Source: Carya illinoinensis
Lineage: Eukaryota > Streptophyta > Magnoliopsida > Fagales > Juglandaceae
Direction of reading: 5' to 3'
Assembly: GCF_018687715.1 (NCBI RefSeq)
Contig: NC_056766.1
Location: 42,076,933-42,140,932 of the forward strand
DNA length: 64,000 nucleotides
Below, one piece after another: positions 1-12,740 of the stretch (its first letter is position 1; every line of letters starts with the position of its first letter). Made by a program: the position numbers and the translations under genes. The notes below the pieces were generated by a model. That model was not told the DNA's origin and searched no databases. It saw only the letters and a program-made list of their open reading frames with translations.

Positions 1-945
1 AAGCTCTAAGTTAAATAGGGACAACAAAAAGAAGAAGAAAAAAAATAAATCTTTGGTTTTTGGGGTTTTTTAAAATCTCAATTTTTGTTCTTTCCTGTTT
101 CTCGGGTGCTTTGGTTGAACAAAATTGTCGCATTTTTTTTGGGGATATACTTTTTTGGGCTATGTAATTTCCGTCATAGTCGGTGAGTTGAAGTTTAATT
201 CAAATAAATGTCAATACTCCGATGTGTGATTTCGTTGGGGTTTGCTGAGAATTCGGCTTCGTTTTGGGGCTTTCAGATGTCTCATCTCTTTAGGGTTTAT
301 ATATTTATTTCCATATGAGTAGTTTCGGTTTTCGTTTCGTGTTTTGAGAATTTAGTGGGAAAATTCAGTTGAGCAAAACATGTGGCTAAAATCTGGCCGT
401 TCTGTAGGTGATTGTTTGTTTTGAGCAATTTGTTCCCCCTTTTTAACAAGTAATTGTTCCATTCTGTTATTTATTTATTTAATTATTTTCTAGCTATATA
501 CTTATAAATTGCTAAGGAAACCAATTATAGGAAGGGAATATGGAAGTTTGACTCTTATGCTTTATGTTGTTTTGTTTATCAAGAACTCACAGCTGATCTT
601 CTCAAACCAAATTTAGTAAGCGCAGTTCGAATGTTAGGTGGAGGTGCTTTATCCGAACTTTTGTATTTTTGTTTTTCCTCCTTTTTTTTTTCCCTGTCCA
701 GCAATCAAATGAAGTGTTCTTTGTTTTGTGGAAATTTAAATTTTCTGTAGACAGCAATAATTTAGAAAACCTTTAAACTGTAAGTCCCACATGAAGTAAG
801 GAGTTTTGTTTATTAAAATCATGGATTGATGTTGAAATCTTGTGGAATGTTGTAGTTTTAAGGTGTTGCTGAGGGTGTTTTGAGTTTGGGATTTCTAATG
901 TTGAAGAAATAAGAGACTTGAAGGTTTTGCTGCCCAGAAAGGAAA
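1..945 (+). promoter_or_regulatory. 5' flank and leader of the Raf-like kinase gene
   Basis: There is no coding ORF here that I can support. The stretch is T-rich and contains likely 3' splice sites (for example a pyrimidine run ending in CCAG near 702 and CTGTAG near 750), so the kinase gene probably has at least one leader intron. Its donor cannot be placed with confidence. The start codon at 946 is preceded by an A-rich context and gives the N-terminus expected for the family. Confidence 0.5.
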
Positions 946-3455
946 ATGTTGGAAGGTGGTCCAAAGTTCACTGGAATAATAGGCTTGAACAAGCATGACA
1001 ATAACTATGATGATTTTTCACAAGGATTTTACCATAAACTTGGTGAGGGTTCCAACATGTCCATTGACAGTTCTGGAAGCCTGCAAACAAGCAACGGTGG
1101 AGGCTCTGTTGCTATGTCTATAGATAACAGCAGTGTAGGTTCAAATGGCTCCCACACTCGCATTTTAAACCACCAAGGGTTACGGCGGCGTGCTACTGAC
1201 AATCATTCCGTTGCTTTAAGTGTTAATCGAAGAGGAAGAGTAACACATGCATTGAGTGACGATGCACTGGCCCAAGCATTGATGGATAGCAATTCACCTA
1301 CTTTGGGGCTTGAGAACTTTGATGAGTGGACGATTGATTTAAGGATGCTCAACATGGGAGCACCTTTTGCTCAAGGGGCTTTTGGTAAACTCTACCGAGG
1401 TACTTATAATGGTGAGGATGTTGCTATCAAGATCTTGGAGAGGCCAGAAAATAATCCAGAAAAGGCTCAGTTGATGGAGCAACAATTTCAGCAAGAGGTT
1501 ATGATGCTGGCCACATTGAAGCATCCAAATATAGTTCGATTTATTGGCGGCTGTAGGAAACCCATGGTATGGTGTATTGTGACAGAGTATGCAAAAGGGG
1601 GCTCTGTCCGGCAGTTTTTGACAAAGCGCCATAATCGAGCTGTTCCATTGAAACTGGCAGTCAAACAGGCCTTGGATGTTGCAAGGGGGATGGAATATGT
1701 GCATCGGCTTGGATTGATTCACAGGGATTTGAAATCTGACAATCTGTTGATTAATGCAGATAAATCCATTAAGATTGCAGATTTTGGAGTTGCCCGGATT
1801 GAGGTGCAGACTGAAGGAATGACACCAGAGACAGGGACATACCGCTGGATGGCTCCGTAAGACTTCTGACCTTTTAGCTGTCTAATCTCTCTCTCTCTCT
1901 CTCTCTGGTACTTATCAATCTGTTTGTGACTTCCTTAGTGTTCTGGTTGGTGTTGTATCATTGCGTTGGTAATTTTTAATTTTTGTATCCTTGTATCAGA
2001 TGATGCTTCTAAAGTGTTCTGGCACTTAAAAATCAACATTAGTTCAATTTTCTATAAATATTGTAATAACCTTTTTCAGTAATAAATTAATTGGCATCCG
2101 TCACATGAATGTTTATTTTCCCTTTTACTTTTTACTCACTCAATTCTGATAGGTTTGTATAATTAATATCGTCATCCTATATTTCAACTTCCAATACCCA
2201 TCAAAGTTTCACATCTTTTCTGGAGGTAGAAATGCTGTGCATCTTCTGATTAGTACACCCATAGGTACCAATATAAGGTCTCTCTCTGTCTGACATTTTC
2301 TACAGCTAAATGGTTATACATATTCTTGTGATTTTTAAATATGTTTTTTTTTCCGTGGTGCCATATGTAGGTTTGTGGTCAGCTGATAGGGATCTGATGC
2401 CTGAATTTTTTTTTGGTTTAGTTGTGATTGTTTTAACTTTGAAATTATGTAAGATTATTCACTCAATAGCCCTGGAGCTAGATCTGATTTTCTGTGAGAA
2501 CCATACAAAGAACTTAATGCATTCTTCATTGATTACAACATTAAGATTACAGCATTGTTCATAGCTGGTTAGATATGGTTTTTCAAGATTAGTGCAAAGC
2601 ACGCACATTCATATGTTTTGGAACGTTGGTGTGAAGGTGGCGTCGCTGACTCTTAACCATGCATAAACTTTAAGGTTCTTGGGTTTGGTTAGGCAATTAA
2701 GGTCTGAAATTGTACTCTTCCAATCAAATTTCTATCTTGTCTGGAAAAGTATAGCGGGTTTGTTAATGTTATAGCATGATTTTCAACTTGGCTATGTTTG
2801 AAATCATGTACCGTTATGAAATTCTTGACAATCTGGCTTTCATAATTGATATGATTTTAGTCTACAACAAACTTGTGTTAGGATTTTATCATATTTTAGA
2901 GCCGCAGACAATGTACTCTGCTTAGAACCTAATTGTTGTTTGGTGAGCCTAGAATGCCAAAGATGTCAATCGATCAGGTTGGCCGATTGGGGGATCCGTT
3001 GGATGCTAGCTTAGTTGTATCAGAGCTGATTATGATATATTATTTCTTATTTCTGCTTCTTTAAATATTCATATTTATAATGTGGTTTACTTGCCTTTTT
3101 TATGTGACTCTGCAGGGAGATGATCCAGCATAGGCCTTACACACAGAAAGTAGATGTCTATAGCTTTGGGATTGTTCTCTGGGAACTCATAACTGGACTG
3201 CTTCCTTTCCAGAACATGACTGCAGTGCAGGCAGCATTTGCAGTTGTCAACAAAGGTGTCCGACCGGTCATCCCACATGACTGCTTACCCATTCTAAGTG
3301 AGATCATGACTAGATGCTGGGATGCCAACCCCGATGTCAGGCCACCCTTCACCGACGTTGTCAGGATGCTTGAAAATGCAGAAAATGAGATCATGACAAC
3401 AGTCCGCAAGGCCCGTTTTAGGTGTTGTATGGTCCAACCAATGACTGCAGATTGA
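946..3455 (+). CDS. RAF28: Raf-like Ser/Thr/Tyr protein kinase, RAF22/RAF28 type
   Basis: Cytosolic protein kinase of the plant Raf-like MAPKKK group C. Two coding exons, 946-1856 and 3116-3455, join in frame (donor GTAAGA, acceptor CTGCAG) to give 416 aa. Residues 1-130 are a Ser/Gly-rich N-terminal region starting [15 protein letters not shown], which matches the Arabidopsis RAF22/RAF28 pair as I recall it. The kinase domain follows: glycine loop QGAFGK near 143-148, ATP lysine K162 (VAIKIL), catalytic HRDLKSDN at 259-266, DFG at 279-281, and APE at 303-305 spanning the intron. The C-terminus ends [16 protein letters not shown]. All catalytic residues are present, so an active kinase is expected. 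In Arabidopsis, relatives act in stress and ABA-linked signalling; the role here is inferred. RAF22 and RAF28 cannot be told apart from this sequence. The 3' end probably lies near 3.7 kb, tail-to-tail with ATG18b. Confidence 0.93.
1857..3115 (+). other. Intron of the Raf-like kinase gene
   Basis: This is a 1.26-kb intron with GTAAGA donor and CTGCAG acceptor. It splits the APE motif of the kinase after two bases of the proline codon. It contains a short (CT)n tract near 1887-1906 and no other feature I recognise. An 84-aa ORF at 2310-2564 inside it is T-rich intron sequence and not a gene. Confidence 0.85.
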
Positions 3456-4868
3456 TCCCAAAAAATTGATTGAACAAAACAACAGCTGCAAGATCAGAAA
3501 CAAGAGAAGAAATGGATAACTGGGAAGAAGGGAATGAGCAAAATGATTTGTATGTTAGCCTTGTGTATTTATCACGTTCAAGAACTGATATTACGATAAG
3601 AACTGTTGGTTTTGGTTTTATTTTTTTAACGGATTCTGTTGCCGAACTAGTAATAGACAAGAATGTCTGTGTAATGCGTATGTATACCTCACATTTGGAG
3701 TGTTGAACTGCCTTGTTTTATGTTTTACCAATTACATTTCCGCCAAATATTTGCAATTTACTCCAATGTATGGTATCGTAAAACACCCTTAAATGTAAAA
3801 TTATATAAATTTATTATCATTCAATGCGCGAATGGATAAAATGACTCGATACAAGTAAGGCAATTGTATGACTCGACACAAATAATACCTTGGTGCTTCT
3901 GTTATGTCTGGAACCCTGTTTAACTTTTGCCAAAAACGAGTAGTTCCTGTACATCCTTGGATTTTCCATATTTTGAACTTTTCTTGCACGGTACATATAT
4001 CATCCACGAAGGCATAGTTTTTTCTTTTATTACTTTCGGGGCAACCACCAAGGCCAATGGTACATATACGTACATATACATATAACAAGCAGTCTCTCTC
4101 ATCTATAAGTTGAAGAATGTGATTCCCTTTACTAAATATTAATAATTACTCATATAATGCTATGTTATAACAACTACTGTTTGATAACCTTTAAAAATTA
4201 ATGTTTAATGTAATTGTGTGTCATTGTGTTAATTTGTGGGTTGAAATAGGCTTCTATCCCATAATATTGCAGGAATCTTGCTTGTTCATAATTTCTGAAT
4301 TTTCAGATTCCAAATAGCTACAAATATTGCCCATTTAGAATGTGAATAAGCTGACACATTCTGTTTTTTCTTAATCCGAACAGAGTCAATAACAAGACAA
4401 TAACACAGTGCTTCAATTTCACAAAAGCCAAAGAATAAGAAGTAAATGATAACGAGGGTACATAAAATTATCATAGAATTGAGTGAGTAACATGTAAATT
4501 ATCATAGAATGAGTAATATTTACATGGACAATCTTTAATATGAATTCCTACTTCCGCACAAAGTTAGGGCTAACAGACCAATATCTTAACCAAAGGAGCA
4601 CTACAATGTAACCATATCAACATATGTGGCATAATCGTTTCTTGAAGTCTTTGTTGTCCATCACGGTTTCTCACTATACTGCTGGAGAATTTTAGCAACA
4701 GTTCTTTCTATTCAGTCACAATGAATGGTATTTGTTATGTAAGCAGGAGTAGATATTAAACAAAAACAAGAAAGATGAAACATTCATTCTATAAAGGGGG
4801 AATAGCATATGGTAACATGTGTGCACTTTACCAAGCTTTGAGCATGGATGTGTCTGTGTGACATTTGT
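3456..4868. other. Convergent 3' region between the kinase and ATG18b
   Basis: Both flanking genes end here (kinase on +, ATG18b on -), so this stretch holds their 3' UTRs plus a short spacer. Small ORFs near 3800-4100 are low-complexity and have no recognisable domain. I see no RNA gene. Confidence 0.6.
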
Positions 4869-7800
4869 TCACGAGCTGGCATTATCTGAGACTGGTGATA
4901 AAAGATTAAATTCATGCTCCAAAGTCCACAAAGGCTCATTTTGATAGTTCAGCCTAAAGCTGTATTCCTGGAAGTACCCGTTGTAGGTTATTATAGATAT
5001 CGTAGCCCTGGAGAATCCAAAGCAGAAAGAACATAAGGCGATAGGATGATTCCTACAATAAATTCAGCAGATTATAGACAGAATTCTGCGGTATATCCAG
5101 GAGGCTAGAGAAATTGTTCATCTTTATTACATCAAAATCCATTTGGAAGCTCATAGCAAACAAATAATCATGGACTTCACTAAAGATAATTCTTTGGATA
5201 TCATTTCATAGGCTCAGGAAAAAAAAGATCATTGCTTAATTTAAAACAGAGAATTGACATAACAATTGCATGCTATGATAAATTAGACCAATAGATATGA
5301 AGGTGATGAAATATGGTAAGACTAACAAAGATGACCTCTGCATGTTCAGATCCAATTTCAAAATTCCTTTCGAAATTAATGGGCAGTGGTAACATTGGTG
5401 CCCAATCAGTGTATGGAGTGAGTAGGATGGGGTATAAGAGCTGGGTAGGGTTACATGGGGAAGGGGTGAGTGAAAAATATACCGATCCTTGCTCTAGGAA
5501 TATATCTAGAGCAGGGATGGACCTTCATAAAACAAACATACACTGATAAAAACAAAATAAAACAAACAAACAAACATAAGCTCACATGACATCAACACCA
5601 CGCTTGTATGACCAAGTGCAAGCAATTTAGAATGACGACATATAAAACAATTCATTTAAACCAACAATCACTGTATGGTAATAATGTGAAGGGATGTCAA
5701 GGGGACACATTGACATAAAAAACAACATACAGCATCAACTTGCTAACAGAACTGTGATAACATAAAAGTTGTCAACAGCAGCATCAGAAAAATCACAATA
5801 ACATGGATCTAGGAAATCACAAGAAGCATCAAGTGATAGGGTTGAAGGTATCAGCTTAAGGCACGAAGGGACACATTTAACATTCATCACAAATGATACT
5901 CTGAAACCACTTGCATCAGTTTGAGGTGGGCTTTGAGCAATGGTGAGGGCAACAACCATAAAGGAGGTTTTTTAGCACAAGGTACACACCTTTTGCTAGG
6001 GGAATTGATGAATTTCATAGGCCCTTTTTCATTCAGAAAAAATGATATTAAAATACGTAGGCAACAGCACTAATCCTATCTTGCTCAAAAAACTAAAAAC
6101 AAGCACAAAATCCAACATTTGGGAAGAAAAAAACACAAACACCCTAAAGAGACATTTTTAAGAACTGGCATGTCAGAAAACTCACTTGCAAAATGCAATT
6201 CCAGGTGTAGATGCATCGGCAACCTTGTCAACTTTGCGAATTACTGCATTGCTGAACCATAAAACTGATTGCATAAGTAAATGGGCTAAAAGAATTATAT
6301 AACTTGTAAAAACAAATTTCTATATAAAAATGACATTAGCAAATGAATACATCCGAAAAATCTACTGGTAAAGTTTTCTTTTGTTTGTTATTCTTTTTCA
6401 TGGAAATAAATCAGATATAAATCAGAATGTCATAGGCCTACTAATCCACTTATTTTTCATTCTTATTTATTTAGTTTATCTGAAGATATTGATTAGAAGG
6501 AAAGGTAGAACATGAAAAAGAACATATTTTGTTGAATCTCGGCCAAGCAGAAGCCTCATCATGGGTCTCAAATCAGAATTGAATAATTATATCATGCTAT
6601 AATTTTGCCATGTCAGTCATCTAGTCCACTAAAGTGTACATTACATAGGTTACAAGCTGCTTCACCTTTTGACTCCTGCTGTAACAGCATTATGAAGTAC
6701 ATGACGGTGAGCTGGATCCAGTGCATCAGTAATGGAGTTGGGAATTATTGATCCAAGAATAGTACTTGATTTCCTGCTTCTGTTAAGAGTGAGAGTCCCA
6801 TAGAAAAAAAGATCATGAATTTTTGCAAATAGAAAAGAATGCATTCCTAGCATAATACTAAAATAATATAACAAGCAAGACTTTGTGAAAGAGAAGGATT
6901 GTGTTCGTTAGAAGATAAGGGAAATATGCTACCTTCCAGAGTTTCTAACCATTGCAAGACATTCCCTATACGTTTTCAGAATTTCCCTCAATGCTTATTC
7001 TTCATTTGGATATCCCTCCATTGGTTGACTATCCATAAATGATGGAAAATAACTAGGACCTCATGAATATTCATAATTAACCACCTCTAGTGGTGGTTGG
7101 TTGGGCTAAGAGAAAGAAGAGAAGAAAGAAAGAAGCAAAGGACCTTTGGGTTGAGTTAAGGCCAGGCAAAAGGTCAGGACCAATGGGTCTGGGTAAAACA
7201 GGTTTGAGCTGTATCTGCATCCAACCTTGATACTCCAGGGCTTTGAAGTATTATTGCTTAATAGTGGTAAGCAGACAGAAAACTTATTAATGAAATTGGA
7301 TTTTATTTTTTGCTAAGCAAAATTTCGATAAAAGGCATAATCCTTCCACCAACAAGACAATAAGATTCTTTTTGGATGAAGAAATACTAAATAGACCTTT
7401 ACATAAACTAATCAAGCAAAAATACCTACTAGATTTGTAATATGAAATGAAAAAAAAAATTTCTATCCAGATGACAAAGTCCTAAAACTCAATATAATCT
7501 GTTGTAAAATTTAAGTTGTTTGTCAACCCTCACTCAAATCACTTTTAGTAACTGTGACAATCAACTCTCTACTTTTTAGTTGGCATTTGACCCAATAGTT
7601 TGGATTCTCCCTCTAGCAACATAATACCCCATAAAAATTTTTAAAAAGAAATAGAAAAACTATTTTTAAAGCAACCATAAAGCACACTGACGAAAAAAAT
7701 GGAAGTCTTCCTGCCTGTTTGATCTCATAGATCACGTGTATAACAAAATATTAAAAGTTAACGTCCTACAATATTTGGCTATTTACATATTCCATTTCTA

Positions 7801-10800
7801 ATCGTAAAAGTAGAAAGGAGAAAACACTAGGTTGTAGTCCTCACCTTTGATTTAAAGCAAACCCCAGAGAGAAAACATGAAGAGAACCTGACGAACTTGT
7901 GGCCACAAGAATATCTGGAATTTGCTTAGATGGTGCAAATGACAAGGAAAATATTGTTGATGGGTATGTCCCCCTTCGAAAACTATACGACTGCCAAAGA
8001 AAGACGAGTTAGATTCCAACCCAACATAAGATATTAATTAGTGATAGTGGTATTATATAGCTTCCAGGAATCTAGTTTATTTTGAGTAAAGGGCTAAAGG
8101 GAAATCTCAGGCACAATTGATCACAAGTCATAAATAATATTGAGAGACTGCATCCAGCCACAAAAAAGTTGGTTTTCCCATTTGATGGATTCACTTCTAA
8201 GATTTATTTTCTGATTTAGAAAATTCTATTTCACAGCAGGAACAAAATAATTATTTTAATCTCGAAAGCCTCTCTAGGTTAAAGAATTTGCAGTAGTTAA
8301 TTTTCTTTTGAGTTTTAAAGTGAGGGTCACATTAGACTCAAAGTGCTTTCTGCCTTTCTTGTGGACCATCTGTAATGGCAGCCTCTGAAAACCTGCTTTA
8401 AATAGATAAATCAAGTACCATAGATACTCGTGTATGAAGTCCTAATGAATGGATGCTGTGCCACTCCCACCTTAGTTGCATCAGAAACCAAATGGACTCT
8501 GATTATGGTTCCCTGTTCAGAAGCAGTTGCTATGTACATCCCATTGGAACATAGCACAATTGCAGCCAGAGGTGCACGATGAGCATCTATCTGAAATTCA
8601 ATTTGATTAAGAATACAAATTAAATGAACTAGATAGTGCATAAGGAAAAAAGTTTGTTTCAAATATAATAACAAGCAAATAAATGCACAAAATCCAGAAT
8701 ATCTGCTCCTTCATGAATATAATAAGATTAACTCAAATCATTATCCAAACTTACAATGAGAGATTTTTCCTAAAGCTCACCACATTTCATGCCTCAAAGG
8801 CAATTAATATGGCTGGCCCACTAGTCCTAAAATGCATCAAGACTGCAAAAATAAGATCTTGCATGTCCTAAGGCTTATAATAGTTCGTGTTAATTCTTGT
8901 GACTGCTTTCCTGAACTTTCAAAATTTTGAAAACAATAGCACAAGTATGGATTAAGAGACAGAAGAAAGGGGGGAGAGAGAGAGATGAACTTTCTATGTT
9001 AACAACTAAAAGGCAGATCCTAGATTATCATGTTGCCCATTGCATGGCTACAAACACAAAAGCTGCACTTTTAGAAAGTTCCCTCTCATCATGTGAAAAA
9101 GGAGAGAATGATGACAACTAAAAAAAGCATTTGATCATGATAGATAAATATACTGAGGTGGAGTTCAGGTTTTTTAATTTATTTCATCACTCATAAGGGA
9201 GAAATATTAGCTCTGTAACCTCACAGTGTGATTGGAGCTCCATGACATTGTACAACAACACAGAACCTTTGGTGATGCTGGCAGGAAGAGCTAAGAAGCA
9301 ACCATCTAAACTGGGAGAGAACCCACAGAGCCCTGCAAAATAAGACAAAAGTGGGAAAACAACATTTAGAAATTTAAGCATCTAACATGATGTCAGGTCT
9401 GCAGAACTCAAAATTTTAGAGCGACATAGAAAGTTCTAGAGATTCTATTTTATGTGACCATTAGATGCTTTTAGGTGCATCTCCTATACATTCCTGTGTA
9501 TTTGGGTAGCATCCTTATAGCTTTTCTTTAATAATTACATTAACTTACTTATAAAAAAAACTGTGACTATTATATGCTATGAAATAAAAGTATTTGATGA
9601 AGAGGTATGATTTTGTTTCTGAAATTACAAAATCAATTCTATTAAAAAGAAAGAAAGTCAGAAATTGAAGAGGTATGCCTTTGTTCCTGATAGTCATGAA
9701 ATCTTGATCTCAAGTTTGGTGGAGTTAAATTGATGACCATAGAAAATGTATCACATGGCAGGAGGACTTATTTTAAAAATAAGAAGGCTTACAGGAAGAG
9801 TAACACTAAAGTACAAGTGTTATATATGCTCCATGATAGATGCAGCACACCAGAATAAGCCCATATATTTTCAATCAATACAATATTCAATCAACTCCAA
9901 AATAAATATTGAAGGAATTGTTAGAGGAAACATGTGAAACATACCACAGATAAAGATTCTCTCCAAGTCTCCACAGAAATTACTCTCATCCCTATAGAAC
10001 TAATTAATGGTAATTCGATAAAAAAAATCATTTCCAGATTTTATCTACTGTTTGAGTTTATGACCTATATAGTTTTTGAAGCATTTTTTTTACTCTAATT
10101 GAGCCACTTCATCATTTTCCTAATTACCTTAATTTTTTTCACCCTTATGTCGGTTACATAATTTTATTATGCTCTTAACGACAATGCCAAGATTTTCACT
10201 TCACCCCTTGTGATCATTCACTTACCCATCTCTTACACTCCCCCTACAACTTAAACGGCCATTTGTTGCATAAAAGACCCTTCAATTTTTAATTCCCAGA
10301 GGACCTTTTGATTTCCACCTCCAAAAGACCCTTTGGATTGGGTTCCACTTCGATTGTAGTTACCAAACAATTTTTTATTTTTTATTTTTTTGACATCAGG
10401 GAGCCTCTCCAAGGCAAGGGTCCTTCAGACCCACCCCTATAGAGTAAAACCTGACTCATGCACCGCACCCTCAGAAGTTTCCCTATACAAAACTAGTTAA
10501 ATCGCTGGTTTTTCACCAGGGGTGTGGCCACACCTCGGAAGTTTCACTACGGGGTGTGAGCCCAAAGGGAGTGATACCCCAAGACCAAGGTCTTCACCAC
10601 TTTGGCCAACCCCTTGGGGTTAGTTACCAAACAAATATTAGAACGTTTTTGTTATTCTTTTCCTAAAATGATTTTTTTTTTTTTTTTAAAAAAAAAAGTG
10701 AAGACAAAGATAAACAATGAACAGAATTCTATGAAAACAATTATAAATCATGAACAATTTATGAATGATGTTATAGGAACAACAGAGTATTTTCAACCAA

Positions 10801-12696
10801 CCTTTTGGATTTGGCACTGTATCAATAGCGTCCAATATTTTTACTTTATTTATGTCATACACATACGTTTTATCTTGCAAAATGACAATGAGCCTGCATT
10901 TACCAAGATTGCATCTCAATATAAATAATGAATAACAAAACAAATTAAGAGCTCTCTTCGTAAAAGAGTAAAAATATCTAATCGCAAGGCTAGATTTATA
11001 TTAACTAAAAAATGTTTAATGGCAAAGATCAGAAACAAGAGTCCTGACTCTCAATAACCTAATAAATTCTAACTTTGAACACAATAATGTTACACAACAT
11101 AAACAGATCACTTCTGACATTGTTTTGTACTCATACACCGTTTAAGTCTGACTAAATTAGATAAATGGGATATTCTAAGAAAATACAACTGAGGTTAAGC
11201 ATCCTCGAGTAAGAAGCACACAGAGCTAGAGTCCAAAAGTGTGCGGATAACATGACAGAAACAGAGTGAACCAATGGGAATAACCACATAATATTATTAT
11301 TGGAACCACTTTTGTTTCCAGTTTGAAAGAAGGATTGAATATATCCAAATAGACCATAAAAATATATCCAAATAGACCTATACCCCCATACAAATTGCGT
11401 ATTTAGGCAATATCGACTTGTCTTTATGTTTTTTTATCAATGTGTCTTTCTTAATCTACTATGTTTTTTATGCATCAAGAAGAATCAAAAGAGCAAAAGA
11501 ACAAAGAAAAAACCTATATGGAATTATACTCCTAAAAAAAGGGCACTATAGAATTGCTCCTGTACAAGCATGTATTGAAGAGACGTTGACAAGGCATATA
11601 AATCCTAACAGGTTATAGATGTGAAGAAGTGTCTAAGATGCCAATTTATTAGGCAGAACCATTTCGAAAATCTGAGCACATCATTATTTGTCGTCCATCT
11701 AAGGAGAAGATCAATTCTCTGTGACAGCCATGATTTATGTTGTTTAAAAATAACCCTAAGTTATTCAGGCCACTATCAAGCACATTAGCTTCATATATCA
11801 AACACCGCACCCCCCCCAGAAAAACCTCTTTTAATAATTAACATCAGTAAAGATTATCAGAATAATTATTGCCATGAAACATGGAAACAGAACATCAAAA
11901 CAATAATCTCCAACACAATTCAGATTCTATCTGAGATCTTTTACCTTTCCTTATTCATGCGAACAGCAAGTATTGAAGTTAAAAAATTCAATTCTCGGAG
12001 AGCAGTTCCAGTTGTTATATTGAACAAACAAAGACGACGAGGTGATAAAGATGGCTGTTGAAGTCAGAAACAACCAAAGTAAGTAACAAGAAAGTAAGAC
12101 AACAGATACAGTACGACCTCTATAAGTAACATGGCCCAAGCACCTGTTCACCAGCTCCAACGATTGCAAGAAGACTGGAGGTAAACAGCATTTCGACAAC
12201 AATGAAGGCTCCAATAGCTAGCAAAAAAAAAAAAGAATGTTTGTAATGACTATAGTATTTCAATTAAGCTTCATGATATCCAAATTTCAAGTGTAGACAT
12301 AATATTACTTACAATTGCTAAGGAAAGGCAACAACAAATCATTTGGCAAAAATATTGACTGCTCCCTCTCTCTCTACATGTGTGTACATGGCTGATGGTT
12401 GAATGAACAAAGACTCACACATGGAACCCGCATTGTGCATGTTTTATACAACACAAACGGGGTGGGACTAACATCTATATGCAGACCAATCACAGCTTCA
12501 TGGTAGCAACTATATGAATATATTGTATTGAATGAGAAGCTGGTGCGCCAAGAGGTTCTTCTTGATCATTAAACAAGCAATAGCAGCAGCTGCTTGAATT
12601 TTTCTATCTACATCTATATGTACAGTGTGTGTTTGTGCGCACTGGCTAACTATTTAGCAACAAAAGTCTACCTCATGCACCAGAAAGCACGCGTGT

Positions 12697-12740
<44 letters not shown>

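Noticed and set aside
8683..9121. Short plus-strand ORFs inside the ATG18b locus
   Set aside because: They lie antisense in an intron between well-supported ATG18b exons and show no protein motif.
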